Origin: Sporocytophaga myxococcoides
GTDB taxonomy: Bacteria; Bacteroidota; Bacteroidia; Cytophagales; Cytophagaceae
NCBI RefSeq assembly: GCF_000775915.1
Contig: NZ_BBLT01000016.1
Coordinates: 1-64,000 of the forward strand
DNA length: 64,000 nt
Reading direction: 5' to 3'
The notes below the pieces were generated by a model. That model was not told the DNA's origin. It made no database searches and worked only from the letters and a program-made list of their open reading frames with translations. A program made the position numbers and the translations under genes. Below are positions 36,270-45,414 of the stretch, piece after piece; the stretch's first letter is position 1; every line of letters begins with the position of its first letter.

Positions 36270-37046
36270 TTACGCTTTGTGCTTTCCGCTTTTCACAAGA
36301 TGGTAAGAATTCGCCTGCGCAGTCGGTGTTACGACAAGATCATTAATGCATACATGGTCTGGTAATGAAGCGCAATAGTAAACAATATCAGCAATGTCTT
36401 CTGCGTGTAAAGGCACATATCCTTCATAAACTTTTTTAGCTTTATCTTCATCTCCTTTGAAACGAACAAGGGAAAATTCTGTCTCGGCTGCCCCGGGGTG
36501 TATTGCTGTAACTTTTATATTGTGCTTTAGTAAATCTATTCGCATACCTTTGCTAAGGGCATCCGTGGCATGTTTAGCTGCGCAGTACACATTTCCGTTT
36601 TCATAAACTTCCTTCCCGGCAATAGAGCCTATATTTATAATATGTCCTTTGTTTTTTCTGATCATATAGGGAACAATGGCTTTAGATACATACAGCAATC
36701 CCTTTACGTTAGTGTCAATCATGAAGTCAAAATCAACTAAATCTGCATCAGCAAAGTTGTCTCTGCCCATCGCGCCACCTGCATTGTTCACAAGCAGATC
36801 AATAAACTTCCATTCCTCTGGTATGCCAGTAACAACATAAGATACCTGATCTTTATCTGTTACATCAAAATCATAAGCCAGAACAGAGGTATTGTATCTG
36901 TCTTCAAGTTCTGATTTAAGTGCTTTTAGTCTTTCTTTGCGTCTTCCGGTAATGATACAATTCCATCCTTCGGATGCAAATTTCTCAGCTATTGCTTTTC
37001 CAAATCCTGATGTGGCACCCGTAACAAAAATTATTTTCTTCGTCAT
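36270..37046 (-). CDS. Short-chain dehydrogenase/reductase (YdfG-like)
   Basis: 258 residues. The NADP-binding motif TGATSGFG, the NNAGGA motif, catalytic Ser in INIGSIAG and the YxxxK pair in YCAAKHA are all present, as in YdfG-type 3-hydroxy acid dehydrogenases. It is cytoplasmic; the substrate cannot be told. Its ATG follows the stop of the GH3 gene directly, so the two are transcribed together. A hairpin CAAAGCG...CGCTTTG at the 3' side (36249-36280) may terminate it. Confidence 0.93.
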   Translation of the reverse strand: MTKKIIFVTGATSGFGKAIAEKFASEGWNCIITGRRKERLKALKSELEDRYNTSVLAYDFDVTDKDQVSYVVTGIPEEWKFIDLLVNNAGGAMGRDNFADADLVDFDFMIDTNVKGLLYVSKAIVPYMIRKNKGHIINIGSIAGKEVYENGNVYCAAKHATDALSKGMRIDLLKHNIKVTAIHPGAAETEFSLVRFKGDEDKAKKVYEGYVPLHAEDIADIVYYCASLPDHVCINDLVVTPTAQANSYHLVKSGKHKA

Positions 37047-38198
37047 TTAGTTTACCTTTTTGTTTTTAAGCGCCATAATTCTTCTGAAAGACTCTTCAAT
37101 TCTGCTCTCTTTGATTTCTCCTGACTTGACAAGCTTTTTGATGATGTTATGGATTTGAGTTGCAGTAATCCTGTCATCAAGGTGAACATTGTTACCAAAA
37201 AGTAAGATATCGACTCCTGCATTTATGGAAAGTTTTATAGCGTTTTCAAGTCCATAGTTTTTACTAATGGCATTCATTTGCATGTCATCTGAGAATACAA
37301 CTCCGTCAAACTGAAGTAAATCTCTCAGGATATCATTGATAATAGGTTTGGATAGAGTTGCAGGAAGGCATGAAGTGTCCAGGTGGCAATTAATAATATG
37401 TGCAGTCATCACGGCATCACAATTCCCTGATCTGATAATATCTCTGTATGGCCAGAGCTCCATAATTTTCCACTGATTGGTGATGTCTACTATTCCCAGG
37501 TGAGAATCCAGAGAAGAACTTCCATGGCCAGGAAAGTGCTTTAAAATGGTTTTTACCCCAAACTCATGGTGCCCTTCAATGCTTAATAAGGCTTGTTCAG
37601 TCACAATTTGAGGATTTGCAGAGTAACTTCTTCCGACTTTATAGATTACGGGATTTTCTTTATTAAGGCCGAGATCCACATCAGGTGCGAAATTGAGATT
37701 TATGCCCAGTTCTTTAAGCTCTTTTGCGAGGTTTCTGGTATAAAATAATGTTGAATCCGGATTGTTAAGATTTCCAAGGTATTGGGCGGAAGGCATTTTT
37801 ACAAACCCATACTTTTCTTTTAGTCTGTGTACTTTCCCACCTTCTTCATCAATGGTGACGAAAAGAGGAATAGGAGTTTCAGTCTGAAGATCTGCAATCA
37901 ATTTTTTTAGAGTCTCTGCAGACTTTGTTTTACTTATATTTTTTTCAAAAATAATAACGGAACCAATTTTACCAGCGTTTAATTCTTTTCTTATAGAGTC
38001 ATTTGTAGGTAAGACCGTCCTGTCATTTAATCCGACAAGGATCATTTGTCCGATCATAATATTAAGACTGTCGTCTCTTAATTGTTTGGATCTCGTTTTG
38101 ACTGTTTCGACAGGTGTGCTCTGCGTTTGTAAAGATTTTTCCTTTGTTTTACAGGAAATGAGAATTGTAAATAGTAAAAATAAAATTCTGATTTTCAT
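37047..38198 (-). CDS. GH3 beta-N-acetylhexosaminidase-like lipoprotein (NagZ-type)
   Basis: 383 residues from the ATG at 38198, where MKIRILFLLFTILISC gives a lipoprotein signal; ten more in-frame codons upstream would bury it. The GH3 N-terminal domain has KHFPGHGSSSLDSHLG, including the Asp-Ser-His loop whose His is the general acid in NagZ, and the nucleophile motif FSDDMQM. NagZ removes GlcNAc from muropeptides; a lipid-anchored version would act on the cell envelope or on external chitin-type sugars. There is no type IX secretion C-terminal domain and no beta-lactamase fusion. Confidence 0.9.
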   Translation of the reverse strand: MKIRILFLLFTILISCKTKEKSLQTQSTPVETVKTRSKQLRDDSLNIMIGQMILVGLNDRTVLPTNDSIRKELNAGKIGSVIIFEKNISKTKSAETLKKLIADLQTETPIPLFVTIDEEGGKVHRLKEKYGFVKMPSAQYLGNLNNPDSTLFYTRNLAKELKELGINLNFAPDVDLGLNKENPVIYKVGRSYSANPQIVTEQALLSIEGHHEFGVKTILKHFPGHGSSSLDSHLGIVDITNQWKIMELWPYRDIIRSGNCDAVMTAHIINCHLDTSCLPATLSKPIINDILRDLLQFDGVVFSDDMQMNAISKNYGLENAIKLSINAGVDILLFGNNVHLDDRITATQIHNIIKKLVKSGEIKESRIEESFRRIMALKNKKVN

Positions 38199-38330
38199 TG
38201 TGATAATAGTGATTATAGCAAGTATCATTCTTCTAAAACCAATAGAACTACCTGCTGTTTGTCAAAGATAAGAATCTTTAGCTATTAAATAAGTTGTAAA
38301 TTGGGCAGGAAAAAATAAGCGGAAAAGAAT

Positions 38331-38987
38331 ATGATTAAAGCTGTGATCTTTGATATGGATGGAATCCTTATTGATTCAGAGCCTCTGTGGAAAATTGCAG
38401 AAAAGAAAGCATTTGCCAAAGTCGGCATTATTATGACCACAGAAATGTGCAATCTTACAATGGGATACAGAATTAATGAGGTCACTGACTATTGGTATGA
38501 AAGAAGACCCTGGGAGGGAAAAACCAAAGATGAAGTGACTGAAGACATCATTCAAACTGTAATTGATGAAATTAAGGCTAAGGGAAATGAGCTTAAAGGG
38601 GTAAAGCGTTCCTTGAAACTGTTAAAGGAACAAAACTATAAAATGGCACTTGCCTCATCTTCTGCAATGAGGATCATTAATATAGTGGTAGATAAACTCG
38701 AGATAAGGGAGTATTTTGATGCAATTTGCTCGGCAGAAACGGAACCTTTTGGTAAACCTCATCCGGCTGTATTTATCACTGCTGCCGAAAAACTTAGGAT
38801 TGCCCCCCATCAGTGTCTTGTCATAGAAGATTCCGTAAATGGGGTGATAGCAGGCAAAGCAGCCAGAATGAAAGTCGTGGCCATACCTGATGAAAGCCTT
38901 TCGGGAGACAAAAGATTTATCATAGCGGATTCAATCTTGAAGGATCTCGATCATTTAACTTTGGATTTGATCGAGAGCTTTTCTTAA
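38331..38987 (+). CDS. HAD-family hexitol/sugar phosphatase (HxpB/YniC-like)
   Basis: 218 residues. HAD motif I is FDMDGILIDSEP with nucleophile D8, motif II is in LASSSA, motif III is the Lys in GKPHP and motif IV is VIEDSVNG. These and the cap sequence match HxpB-type enzymes that remove phosphate from sugar or hexitol phosphates. Cytoplasmic. A single gene, ending in a 13-bp hairpin shared with the convergent DUF5995 gene. Confidence 0.9.
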   Translation: MIKAVIFDMDGILIDSEPLWKIAEKKAFAKVGIIMTTEMCNLTMGYRINEVTDYWYERRPWEGKTKDEVTEDIIQTVIDEIKAKGNELKGVKRSLKLLKEQNYKMALASSSAMRIINIVVDKLEIREYFDAICSAETEPFGKPHPAVFITAAEKLRIAPHQCLVIEDSVNGVIAGKAARMKVVAIPDESLSGDKRFIIADSILKDLDHLTLDLIESFS

Positions 38988-38992
38988 TAAGG

Positions 38993-39023
38993 CTGATGCC
39001 TTCGCTTAATGCGAAGGCATCAG
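38993..39023. terminator. Hairpin between convergent HAD and DUF5995 genes
   Basis: Perfect 13-bp GC-rich stem CTGATGCCTTCGC (38993-39005) with 39011-39023 and a 5-nt loop, starting 5 bp after the HAD stop. There is no T-run on either side, so it may protect 3' ends rather than terminate. Confidence 0.65.
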
Positions 39024-39037
39024 TAGACGTAGAGTTG

Positions 39038-39815
39038 CTATTCTTGCATTTCAAGCACCTCAATATTTTTCTTCATTCCTCTTACCTCCGTAATCCCAAT
39101 AATAAATACTGCAAAGTTGGCAAGTAAACCCGGGTTCATAATTCGGTTACCTATTTCTTGTGCCATTGCCTTACTACCTTCCCTTGCTTCTGCTTTTCCC
39201 TTTTCGTCTGACATAGCCTGAATGCAGGCGCATTCACAGCTTTTAGCTCTTGCTACTGATACGCTGAAGTTTAATAATTTTCTTTCAAGCTTGGGAATCA
39301 TTTTAGCTAATGTCCCCAGGACAGGAGATAAATAGAAAATATCCTTCTCTAGCTGGACAATAGCAACAGAAAGAATTTGATTTATTTTGAAATAATCTTT
39401 ACTAAGATTGATAATCTCTTTACCTGGTGATATAACTACACAGGTATTAGAAAGGTCATAATTAACGTGTGCATTTACTCCTAGCAGCAGGTGCTGAAGG
39501 ATGGTATGTTTCTTTTTTCCAGTTTCAAAGGCATTAAACCAGGGACTGTCAGACTCAAGGGTATTATTATGATATTTTTCATAAGCATCAAGGTAAAAGT
39601 TGGCAAAAACCCTTATGAACTCAGTCATACGCACATTATCTTCAAACTCTTTATTCTCTATTGCACTTCTTATCCTGATGGAAATACTTTTGTAAAATGC
39701 TGCAAAGTACGGCATTTCTATTCCTGCTTTTCTCACAAGAAGCTATTATTTTATCCAGTTTTGTTAAGGCAGATTCAATAGGTTGATCTTTTATAGGACT
39801 ACTTTCTAAAAACAT
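39038..39815 (-). pseudogene. DUF5995 family protein, single-base frameshift
   Basis: The 3' part is open from 39736 and encodes a DUF5995-like protein (QHLLLGVNAHVNYDLS, RVFANFYLDAYEKY). The natural start is the ATG at 39815 in another frame (SALTKLDKIIASCEKSRN). Removing one A in AATAGAAATG, near 39719, would join them as SRNEMPYFAAFYKSI, matching the family pattern. So this is either a recent pseudogene or a sequencing error. The family is uncharacterised. Full length would be about 258 residues. Confidence 0.75.
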
Positions 39816-39975
39816 AGGCTATAATGAATTTTGATTGAAAGTATAAATTTTTGTAATGAATGCAAAATTTATCACTTGTATCTGTTTGAAATTGAGTGGT
39901 TATGGAAAGGATGTGAACAGTCGGATCAGGGGAGTGTTAAAATAATAGAGATTGAACTATTGGAGGGTAGAAGAT

Positions 39976-40365
39976 ATGTTAAATAATGTTCCGGTATTAA
40001 CAACGTTACCGGCCACTGACATAAACAGGGCTAAGGAGTTTTACGAAGATAAACTTGGATTAACGATCGAGGAATTTTATGAGGACATGATGGTGTTGGA
40101 CGCCAATGGTGTTAAAATTACAGTTTATGAAAGGCCAAAGCCGACTAAAGCGGATCACACTGTGATGACGTTTGAGGTGAAGGATATCGAAAATGAGATC
40201 AATGATCTCAAAAACAAAGGTATAGTCTTTGAAGATTACGATATGCCTGACTTAAATCTGAAAACCAATAAAAATCATGTGGCTGTCATGGAAAATGACA
40301 AAGCTGCCTGGTTTAAGGATTCTGAAGGCAATATCCTTTGTCTACATGAGACGCTTGTGAAATAA
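39976..40365 (+). CDS. VOC (glyoxalase-fold) family protein
   Basis: 129 residues from the ATG at 39976, which is preceded by GGAGGGTAGAAGAT, a good ribosome site; an upstream TTG in frame reads through that site and is unlikely. The betaalphabetabetabeta pattern with ATDINRAKEFYEDKLGL, MMVLDANGVKITVYE and AAWFKDSEGNILCLHE is typical of vicinal-oxygen-chelate proteins (glyoxalase, bleomycin resistance, dioxygenases). The substrate is unknown. Followed by a strong terminator. Confidence 0.88.
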   Translation: MLNNVPVLTTLPATDINRAKEFYEDKLGLTIEEFYEDMMVLDANGVKITVYERPKPTKADHTVMTFEVKDIENEINDLKNKGIVFEDYDMPDLNLKTNKNHVAVMENDKAAWFKDSEGNILCLHETLVK

Positions 40366-40406
40366 TTTCGATTGAAGGGTGCTGTTTTAGTTTCATACTA
40401 ATAAAT

Positions 40407-40448
40407 ACAGGTAGTTCATTGACACGCATGAACTACCTGTTCAATTTT
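40407..40448 (+). terminator. Terminator after the VOC gene
   Basis: Perfect 13-bp stem ACAGGTAGTTCAT (40407-40419) with 40428-40440, an 8-nt loop and a T-run (TCAATTTTTTT). A copy of the GAAAGTTGAAAGT repeat follows at 40452-40468. Confidence 0.9.
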
Positions 40449-40548
40449 TTTAAGCTGAAAGTTGAAAGTAGATCTCTTTATTTAAAACTTAAAAGGTTTA
40501 ATTCTTCTCTCTATTAAAAAAAAGAAGGATTTATGATGAAATTATTTC

Positions 40549-43032
40549 TTACTTCTTATCCAGAAGTGCATCTGCTGCTAATATCAGAAACAGATAATCT
40601 GTTGTGCCGCCTCCTAGTACATATTCCGTTTGTTGCCATAAATAAGGCCATTCCAGAAGTTCTGGGTAATCTGGTCTGATTAATGCAGTTCCGGAAGCAA
40701 TTCCTCCTGGTATATATGACCAGTCATCTCTGTTAAATCCATATGCTACCGTCAATGATTTTGATCCTATACCTGAGGCAAAGGAGGAAGTGTTAGATCC
40801 CGGATGACAACCAAGAATAAAGTTCATAGCATGAAGCATATAAGTATCAGGAAATATATCAGGATATGATGTGTGCAGGAAATATTGCTGAACACCAAAG
40901 TTCTGTATACCCCAACCTGCTCCCCAGATATATGGCTCATATGGTATGCCATAAGGATTTTTCTTTTCCTGCTCATCGACCTTCGCGCGGAATGCTTTCA
41001 CAGCTTTAAGTATATTCTCTTTATATTTTTTATTGTTTATAAGAGAAAAACTTCTCCCAATGACATAACCTGTCTGCTCAATATTCTTGCTGATAAGATG
41101 TGTGTGGGCAATAAGAAAGTCAGCATACTTTTTATCTTTCGTTGTAATCAATAATTCATTTGCCAGTTTAACTCGATGTAAGGGATCGCTTTCTTTGGTC
41201 CTGTTCCATAATTCCAGGGCTATAGCAAGACTTTTTGCTGCAAGGGTGTCGTTAAATCCTTTCATAACTCTTGAGGCAGAAGCCAAGGCGGCGGCAGTAT
41301 TAAGCTCTCTTTCCGGATTGTTTTCCGTAAATACCCATCGGTCGTCTGCAGATCCGGGATACCCCACTTTAGGTTCTGTTGTTGAAATATTGTTCACATA
41401 ATTCCTGTTATCTGTCATGTTTGCCGGATCACCGAGCAAAACATACTGTCTTAGTGTCGGGCATATAATGCCTCTGTATAATCTTCCTAAAGATTCATAT
41501 CCTCCTACGATGGATAATAGTCCATGCTCTATCTGCTGAAGCATATCCGCTTTTCCATCTGGCTGATGGATTTCAATTATTTTATTCACCTGATCTATGC
41601 TTGTATTGTCATAGTTTGTTTTGAAGAGTTCGTATGCAAGCGAAAGGCCATGAACTGTTTCAGCCTGAGATTCTATTCTTAGGTCAAAGTCTCCGGCATC
41701 ATGCCAGCCTCCTCTGTTAAGTCCGTTCACTCTGTCTCCTGAAGCATGTTTGCATAATGTAGAGTTTCCCTGTAAATAGCCATCGAAGTGATTTGAATCC
41801 GTTGGCGCCATACGAGCATCATCAAGGTGACAGAAGCCATGCCATACTTTGTACCTGTCATTAACCTTCATATGACACATCTGAGCAGGCAGAAATGTCT
41901 CCAGTGTTGGCTGCCATACATTTCTCTTGAATACATTTTTACTGATCTGAAATGGTTCTGTAGTATAGTTATTGTATTTTACTACATACATGCCTGGCTG
42001 CTGAACTGAAGTAAAATCAAATTTCAGGTATTTGTAACGGATGAATTTTCCCCAGTCATTAGGAGTTGTTTCCATGACTTTTAGCATTGCTCCGTTTTCT
42101 CCGATACGATAAAGTGTTACAGGGAATCTTTGGGTTTCTGAAGCATCAAGCTCTACTACCGCTACTTTTTGTTGAGCTGGATGGTAACCTACTTGTGAGA
42201 CCTGGACTACAGGTTCATATTTCCATCCTGCTATAGCATGCGGAGTGATAAGCCATTCAATGGCATTACTTGAAGCTCCTTCGGGAACCAGAGACCTTAC
42301 TACAAACCAGCCATTGTTATGCTGGGCTCTTCCATCTATAAGCTGAAGTTTATTGCCTTTAAGATTTTCAATAACCAACCTCTGGCGGTCAGATTCCGGA
42401 GCAACTACAAGTTTGGAACCTTCTGCCATAGGAGTGGTCTGGTATTGCTTATCCTGGTCTATAAAACCCGGTCCATTGAGCTGCCTTGGAAATATGCCAA
42501 AGCTTTGATCCATGTAATATGATTTGCCAAAAAGTATACCTGGAAACAATTCAAAATTAAACCCTACTTTGCCTATCCATTCTTTTGGTAATGGATTATC
42601 TAAGTCCACAATCACTCTGACAGCTTTGCCTTCCGGTTTGATTTTTAATGTATAGGAAAAATTAAGGTCCGGATAGATGATAGGATTAAAACCTTTTTTA
42701 TTCTTTTCCTGATCCGGGTATTCCATACGGACACTGATTTCGTTTTTATTTCTGTCCACTATGCGTTTGCCAACTTTGGGAACGGGCTGCCACTGGCCGG
42801 GAGTAGGCTCAAGTCTTAAATCGCCGTTGGTGCCTATTCTAAGGCCATTTTGAATAATGCCAACTCCTCCCTGATGACTTTCAGGATAGAAGTCATGAGC
42901 CAGCATTACATTGAGGCCTGTCATTTCAAGATATTCAAGGTCATTTATTTTTAAAGTTTCCTGTTGGGCTTTGGAAGAATTGGAAATGATAATAAATGAA
43001 AAAAAGAAAAGACGGTAAACTAATTTATTCAT
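40549..43032 (-). CDS. Glycoside hydrolase family 9 protein with extra N-terminal domain
   Basis: 827 residues. A signal peptide (to about residue 23, SSKAQ) is followed by a beta-rich N-terminal domain (about 25-270) that I do not recognise, a cellulase Ig-like domain (about 275-365, VSQVGYHPAQQKVAVV) and a GH9 catalytic domain (about 370-825). GGWHDAGDFDLR holds the catalytic base pair D445/D448, and E803 near the end is the likely acid. It lacks the HHRP motif of its neighbour and so may act on another beta-glucan or oligosaccharide. There is no type IX C-terminal domain; it may stay periplasmic or be sorted otherwise. Confidence 0.9.
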   Translation of the reverse strand: MNKLVYRLFFFSFIIISNSSKAQQETLKINDLEYLEMTGLNVMLAHDFYPESHQGGVGIIQNGLRIGTNGDLRLEPTPGQWQPVPKVGKRIVDRNKNEISVRMEYPDQEKNKKGFNPIIYPDLNFSYTLKIKPEGKAVRVIVDLDNPLPKEWIGKVGFNFELFPGILFGKSYYMDQSFGIFPRQLNGPGFIDQDKQYQTTPMAEGSKLVVAPESDRQRLVIENLKGNKLQLIDGRAQHNNGWFVVRSLVPEGASSNAIEWLITPHAIAGWKYEPVVQVSQVGYHPAQQKVAVVELDASETQRFPVTLYRIGENGAMLKVMETTPNDWGKFIRYKYLKFDFTSVQQPGMYVVKYNNYTTEPFQISKNVFKRNVWQPTLETFLPAQMCHMKVNDRYKVWHGFCHLDDARMAPTDSNHFDGYLQGNSTLCKHASGDRVNGLNRGGWHDAGDFDLRIESQAETVHGLSLAYELFKTNYDNTSIDQVNKIIEIHQPDGKADMLQQIEHGLLSIVGGYESLGRLYRGIICPTLRQYVLLGDPANMTDNRNYVNNISTTEPKVGYPGSADDRWVFTENNPERELNTAAALASASRVMKGFNDTLAAKSLAIALELWNRTKESDPLHRVKLANELLITTKDKKYADFLIAHTHLISKNIEQTGYVIGRSFSLINNKKYKENILKAVKAFRAKVDEQEKKNPYGIPYEPYIWGAGWGIQNFGVQQYFLHTSYPDIFPDTYMLHAMNFILGCHPGSNTSSFASGIGSKSLTVAYGFNRDDWSYIPGGIASGTALIRPDYPELLEWPYLWQQTEYVLGGGTTDYLFLILAADALLDKK

Positions 43033-43058
43033 TCGTATTTAATTGTTGATTATGTTAA

Positions 43059-43090
43059 AAGACCTATAAGGCTTATCCCTTATAGGTCTT
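43059..43090 (-). terminator. Hairpin between the two GH9 genes
   Basis: Perfect 13-bp stem AAGACCTATAAGG (43059-43071) with 43078-43090 and a 6-nt loop, 27 bp before the start of the second GH9 gene (minus strand). TTTT follows it on that strand. It may end the upstream GH9 transcript or lie in the leader of the downstream gene. Confidence 0.7.
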
Positions 43091-43125
43091 GTAGAACTTT
43101 ACTTTAATTGGTTTGTAAATGTATT

Positions 43126-43262
43126 AAGACCTCGCCCTAAATCCCTACCCTGAAGGAGAGAGACATTAATGTATATGTTATTAGCAACATCTATTTAAAA
43201 TCTCGGAATCTATTCGTCGACTATTACCCTTCTATTTCAGGAGAGGGGCCAGGGATGAGGTG
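43126..43262. repeat. Dispersed TTCAGG/AGGG element, copies 2 and 3 in inverted orientation
   Basis: Copy 2 (43126-43163, minus orientation) and copy 3 (43228-43262, plus orientation) share TTCAGG, AGGG and GAGGT blocks with the copy at 3711-3748. Lying head to head between the GH9 genes, they could pair into a long hairpin. Confidence 0.6.
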
Positions 43263-43302
43263 TATTAATTTGATATGAGATTAAATATCTGATTCTATAC
43301 TA

Positions 43303-45108
43303 TTACTCATTTTCATTATTAAGTATAATGCTACTTTTCTCGTTCATAAATGCCTCAATAGAAAGTGTCAGATATGCAAGAGGTGCGTTCCAGTTAATGG
43401 CAATTTCATTTGAAGCATAGCTGCATACATGATCCATATATGCTTTAGCCGGAAGTGAAGAGGAATAGTTGGATCCAGGGCAATCACCTTGGTCCTGCAT
43501 CTGAGGATTTGGGCCGCCTGCAAGGAATCCAGGAATAGGCTCTTCAATACCATCAGCTTGTGATGGACGATGGTGAGGATACATAGTAGATTTCTTTCCA
43601 AATCCTGTTACATATGAATAACCTGTCCCGTTTCTTCCAAGCAGATAATCAAGAGAAGAAATTGCAGCATTTAAATACGCATGATTTTTAGTAAGACTAT
43701 ATGCCTGTAGCAATATCACCCCTTGATTGGCCGCAAATGAATTACTACCCCAGGTAAAGTGTCCTTTGTTTTGCCCCATCGGAACGCCAAATGCAGATTC
43801 ATTCAGTGCATGATTCTTGTAGCTGTCAGCTAGTTTAAGGAGTACATTTTTAACAGCTTCAAGGTCCGGAGTTTTAGAATAGCGGCAAAGGGATATCAGT
43901 CCAAGTGTATTTACAGATTGCCAATCCGGAAGGTTAAAGGATGTCAGGTTTTCTTTTACTTTGGCATTTTGGTAATACACCGGATCACCAGTAGATACAA
44001 ACAATTCTATATTAGCCCACTGAAATTCGTCTGCTACGTTTTTGTCGTCATAAGCTCCTGTAACAATAGCAGGGCTTTTCTCACTGATTTTAGCCTGATC
44101 ATATAATACGGAAGGATTTTTAGTTGCCCATTCCATAGCTTTTTTGCTGGCATACAGGCATTTCTCAGAGAATTTAGGAAGTTCTTTTTTATACTTGTTG
44201 AAAACTCTTGCAGCCTGCGCCATCACAGCAGCAAAGTCGAGTGTAGCAGCAGTTGTTTTTTCAACAACATATCTTTTCTGATCTGCTTCGTGTGGCATTA
44301 TAAAACCATCAAAGTTCGGATTGGTCAGTTTGTGATAAACTCCCCCGTCGGCGTCCTGCATGGTAAGCATCCATTTGATGTTATATAAAGCTTCATCAAG
44401 AATATCAGGAATTTTATTACTGCTTTCCGGAATATTAAGCTTTAAAGTATCGAAATATTCAGGATTATGTTCGTAGGCAGCCAATAAGGTATAAGTTGAA
44501 ATACCAGAATTGACTATATATTTATTATAATCACCAGCATCATACCACCCTCCAGGAGAAGATATTACAGATCCTGCAGGCCTTTTGTCTGTTTGGGCGG
44601 AAGGGTGAATGTATACAACAGTATCAGGATGCCCTTCTTTTCTCGCAAATTTGCCTGCATATTTTTTTTGAATAGGAGTGGAGGCTCTTTGATAATAAAA
44701 TGCTTTTACAGAAGCTTTACCAAGATCCTGATGTACTTTTTTGTTTACTTCAAATGAATGAGAGTTTCCGAGGCCTGGAATATACAAATGATACTTCCCT
44801 TCTTTTTTAAGACCTGAAAAATCTGCTTTACTGGCTGTTTCCTCAGAAAATTCCCATTTGCTTCCTTTTTTCAGGTTTCCTTTAAATGCAGTATCTTTTT
44901 TCGCTTCATCGATGACGAAAAATTTTGTCGCATCGGAATTGACAACAATTGCTACTTTGGATGCTCCTGGATAAAATCCAACCTGATTTAAACGAATGTC
45001 GTCAGTACTTTTTTGCGAAAATGCAGTTGTGTTTCCTAAAGACAGGATTGCGAGTAAGCCAACTGCAGTGGTTGAAAATTGCTTTCCTCTTAACGTTTTT
45101 CTTTTCAT
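43303..45108 (-). CDS. Glycoside hydrolase family 9 endoglucanase (cellulase)
   Basis: 601 residues: signal peptide (about 1-31, ending TAFSQ), an Ig-like domain (about 36-122, IRLNQVGFYPGASKVAIVV) and a GH9 (alpha/alpha)6 domain. Catalytic Asp residues are D190 and D193 in GGWYDAGDYNKY; YPHHRPS is the conserved His-Arg motif, and the acid is E568 in CSYASNEIAINWNAPL. All key residues are present, so it should hydrolyse beta-1,4-glucan. C. hutchinsonii also has adjacent GH9 genes. As with several of that organism's cellulases, no type IX C-terminal domain is seen. Same strand as the second GH9 gene, 270 bp apart. Confidence 0.95.
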   Translation of the reverse strand: MKRKTLRGKQFSTTAVGLLAILSLGNTTAFSQKSTDDIRLNQVGFYPGASKVAIVVNSDATKFFVIDEAKKDTAFKGNLKKGSKWEFSEETASKADFSGLKKEGKYHLYIPGLGNSHSFEVNKKVHQDLGKASVKAFYYQRASTPIQKKYAGKFARKEGHPDTVVYIHPSAQTDKRPAGSVISSPGGWYDAGDYNKYIVNSGISTYTLLAAYEHNPEYFDTLKLNIPESSNKIPDILDEALYNIKWMLTMQDADGGVYHKLTNPNFDGFIMPHEADQKRYVVEKTTAATLDFAAVMAQAARVFNKYKKELPKFSEKCLYASKKAMEWATKNPSVLYDQAKISEKSPAIVTGAYDDKNVADEFQWANIELFVSTGDPVYYQNAKVKENLTSFNLPDWQSVNTLGLISLCRYSKTPDLEAVKNVLLKLADSYKNHALNESAFGVPMGQNKGHFTWGSNSFAANQGVILLQAYSLTKNHAYLNAAISSLDYLLGRNGTGYSYVTGFGKKSTMYPHHRPSQADGIEEPIPGFLAGGPNPQMQDQGDCPGSNYSSSLPAKAYMDHVCSYASNEIAINWNAPLAYLTLSIEAFMNEKSSIILNNENE

Positions 45109-45414
45109 TTGAGTGGTTTTATGTGATCAATGAGATTATTATTCTCTATTTTATTCAAATTACCTAATATTATGGTGCCTTGTCAAGCACTAAAGATACA
45201 CAAGGCATTGGTATACAAGAATTAGTCGTAAATGATTGGGCACATAGTAACCAAAATCATGAATCTATGTTTGTAAAAAGATGATATTTATGTGAAGAAA
45301 ATGATTTCACTGAGGCGGTTAAATCACCTTTAAAAACTTCAGTTTTTTATATTAAAGTTTTCAACAAACAGGTTTGTCGGTTAAAATTTCAAGATTTAAT
45401 AAGGTTATTGTATA
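45109..45414. other. Divergent region between GH9 and amine oxidase genes
   Basis: 306 bp with both promoters. AT-rich, with no palindrome or clear TAnnTTTG box that I can support. Confidence 0.4.
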
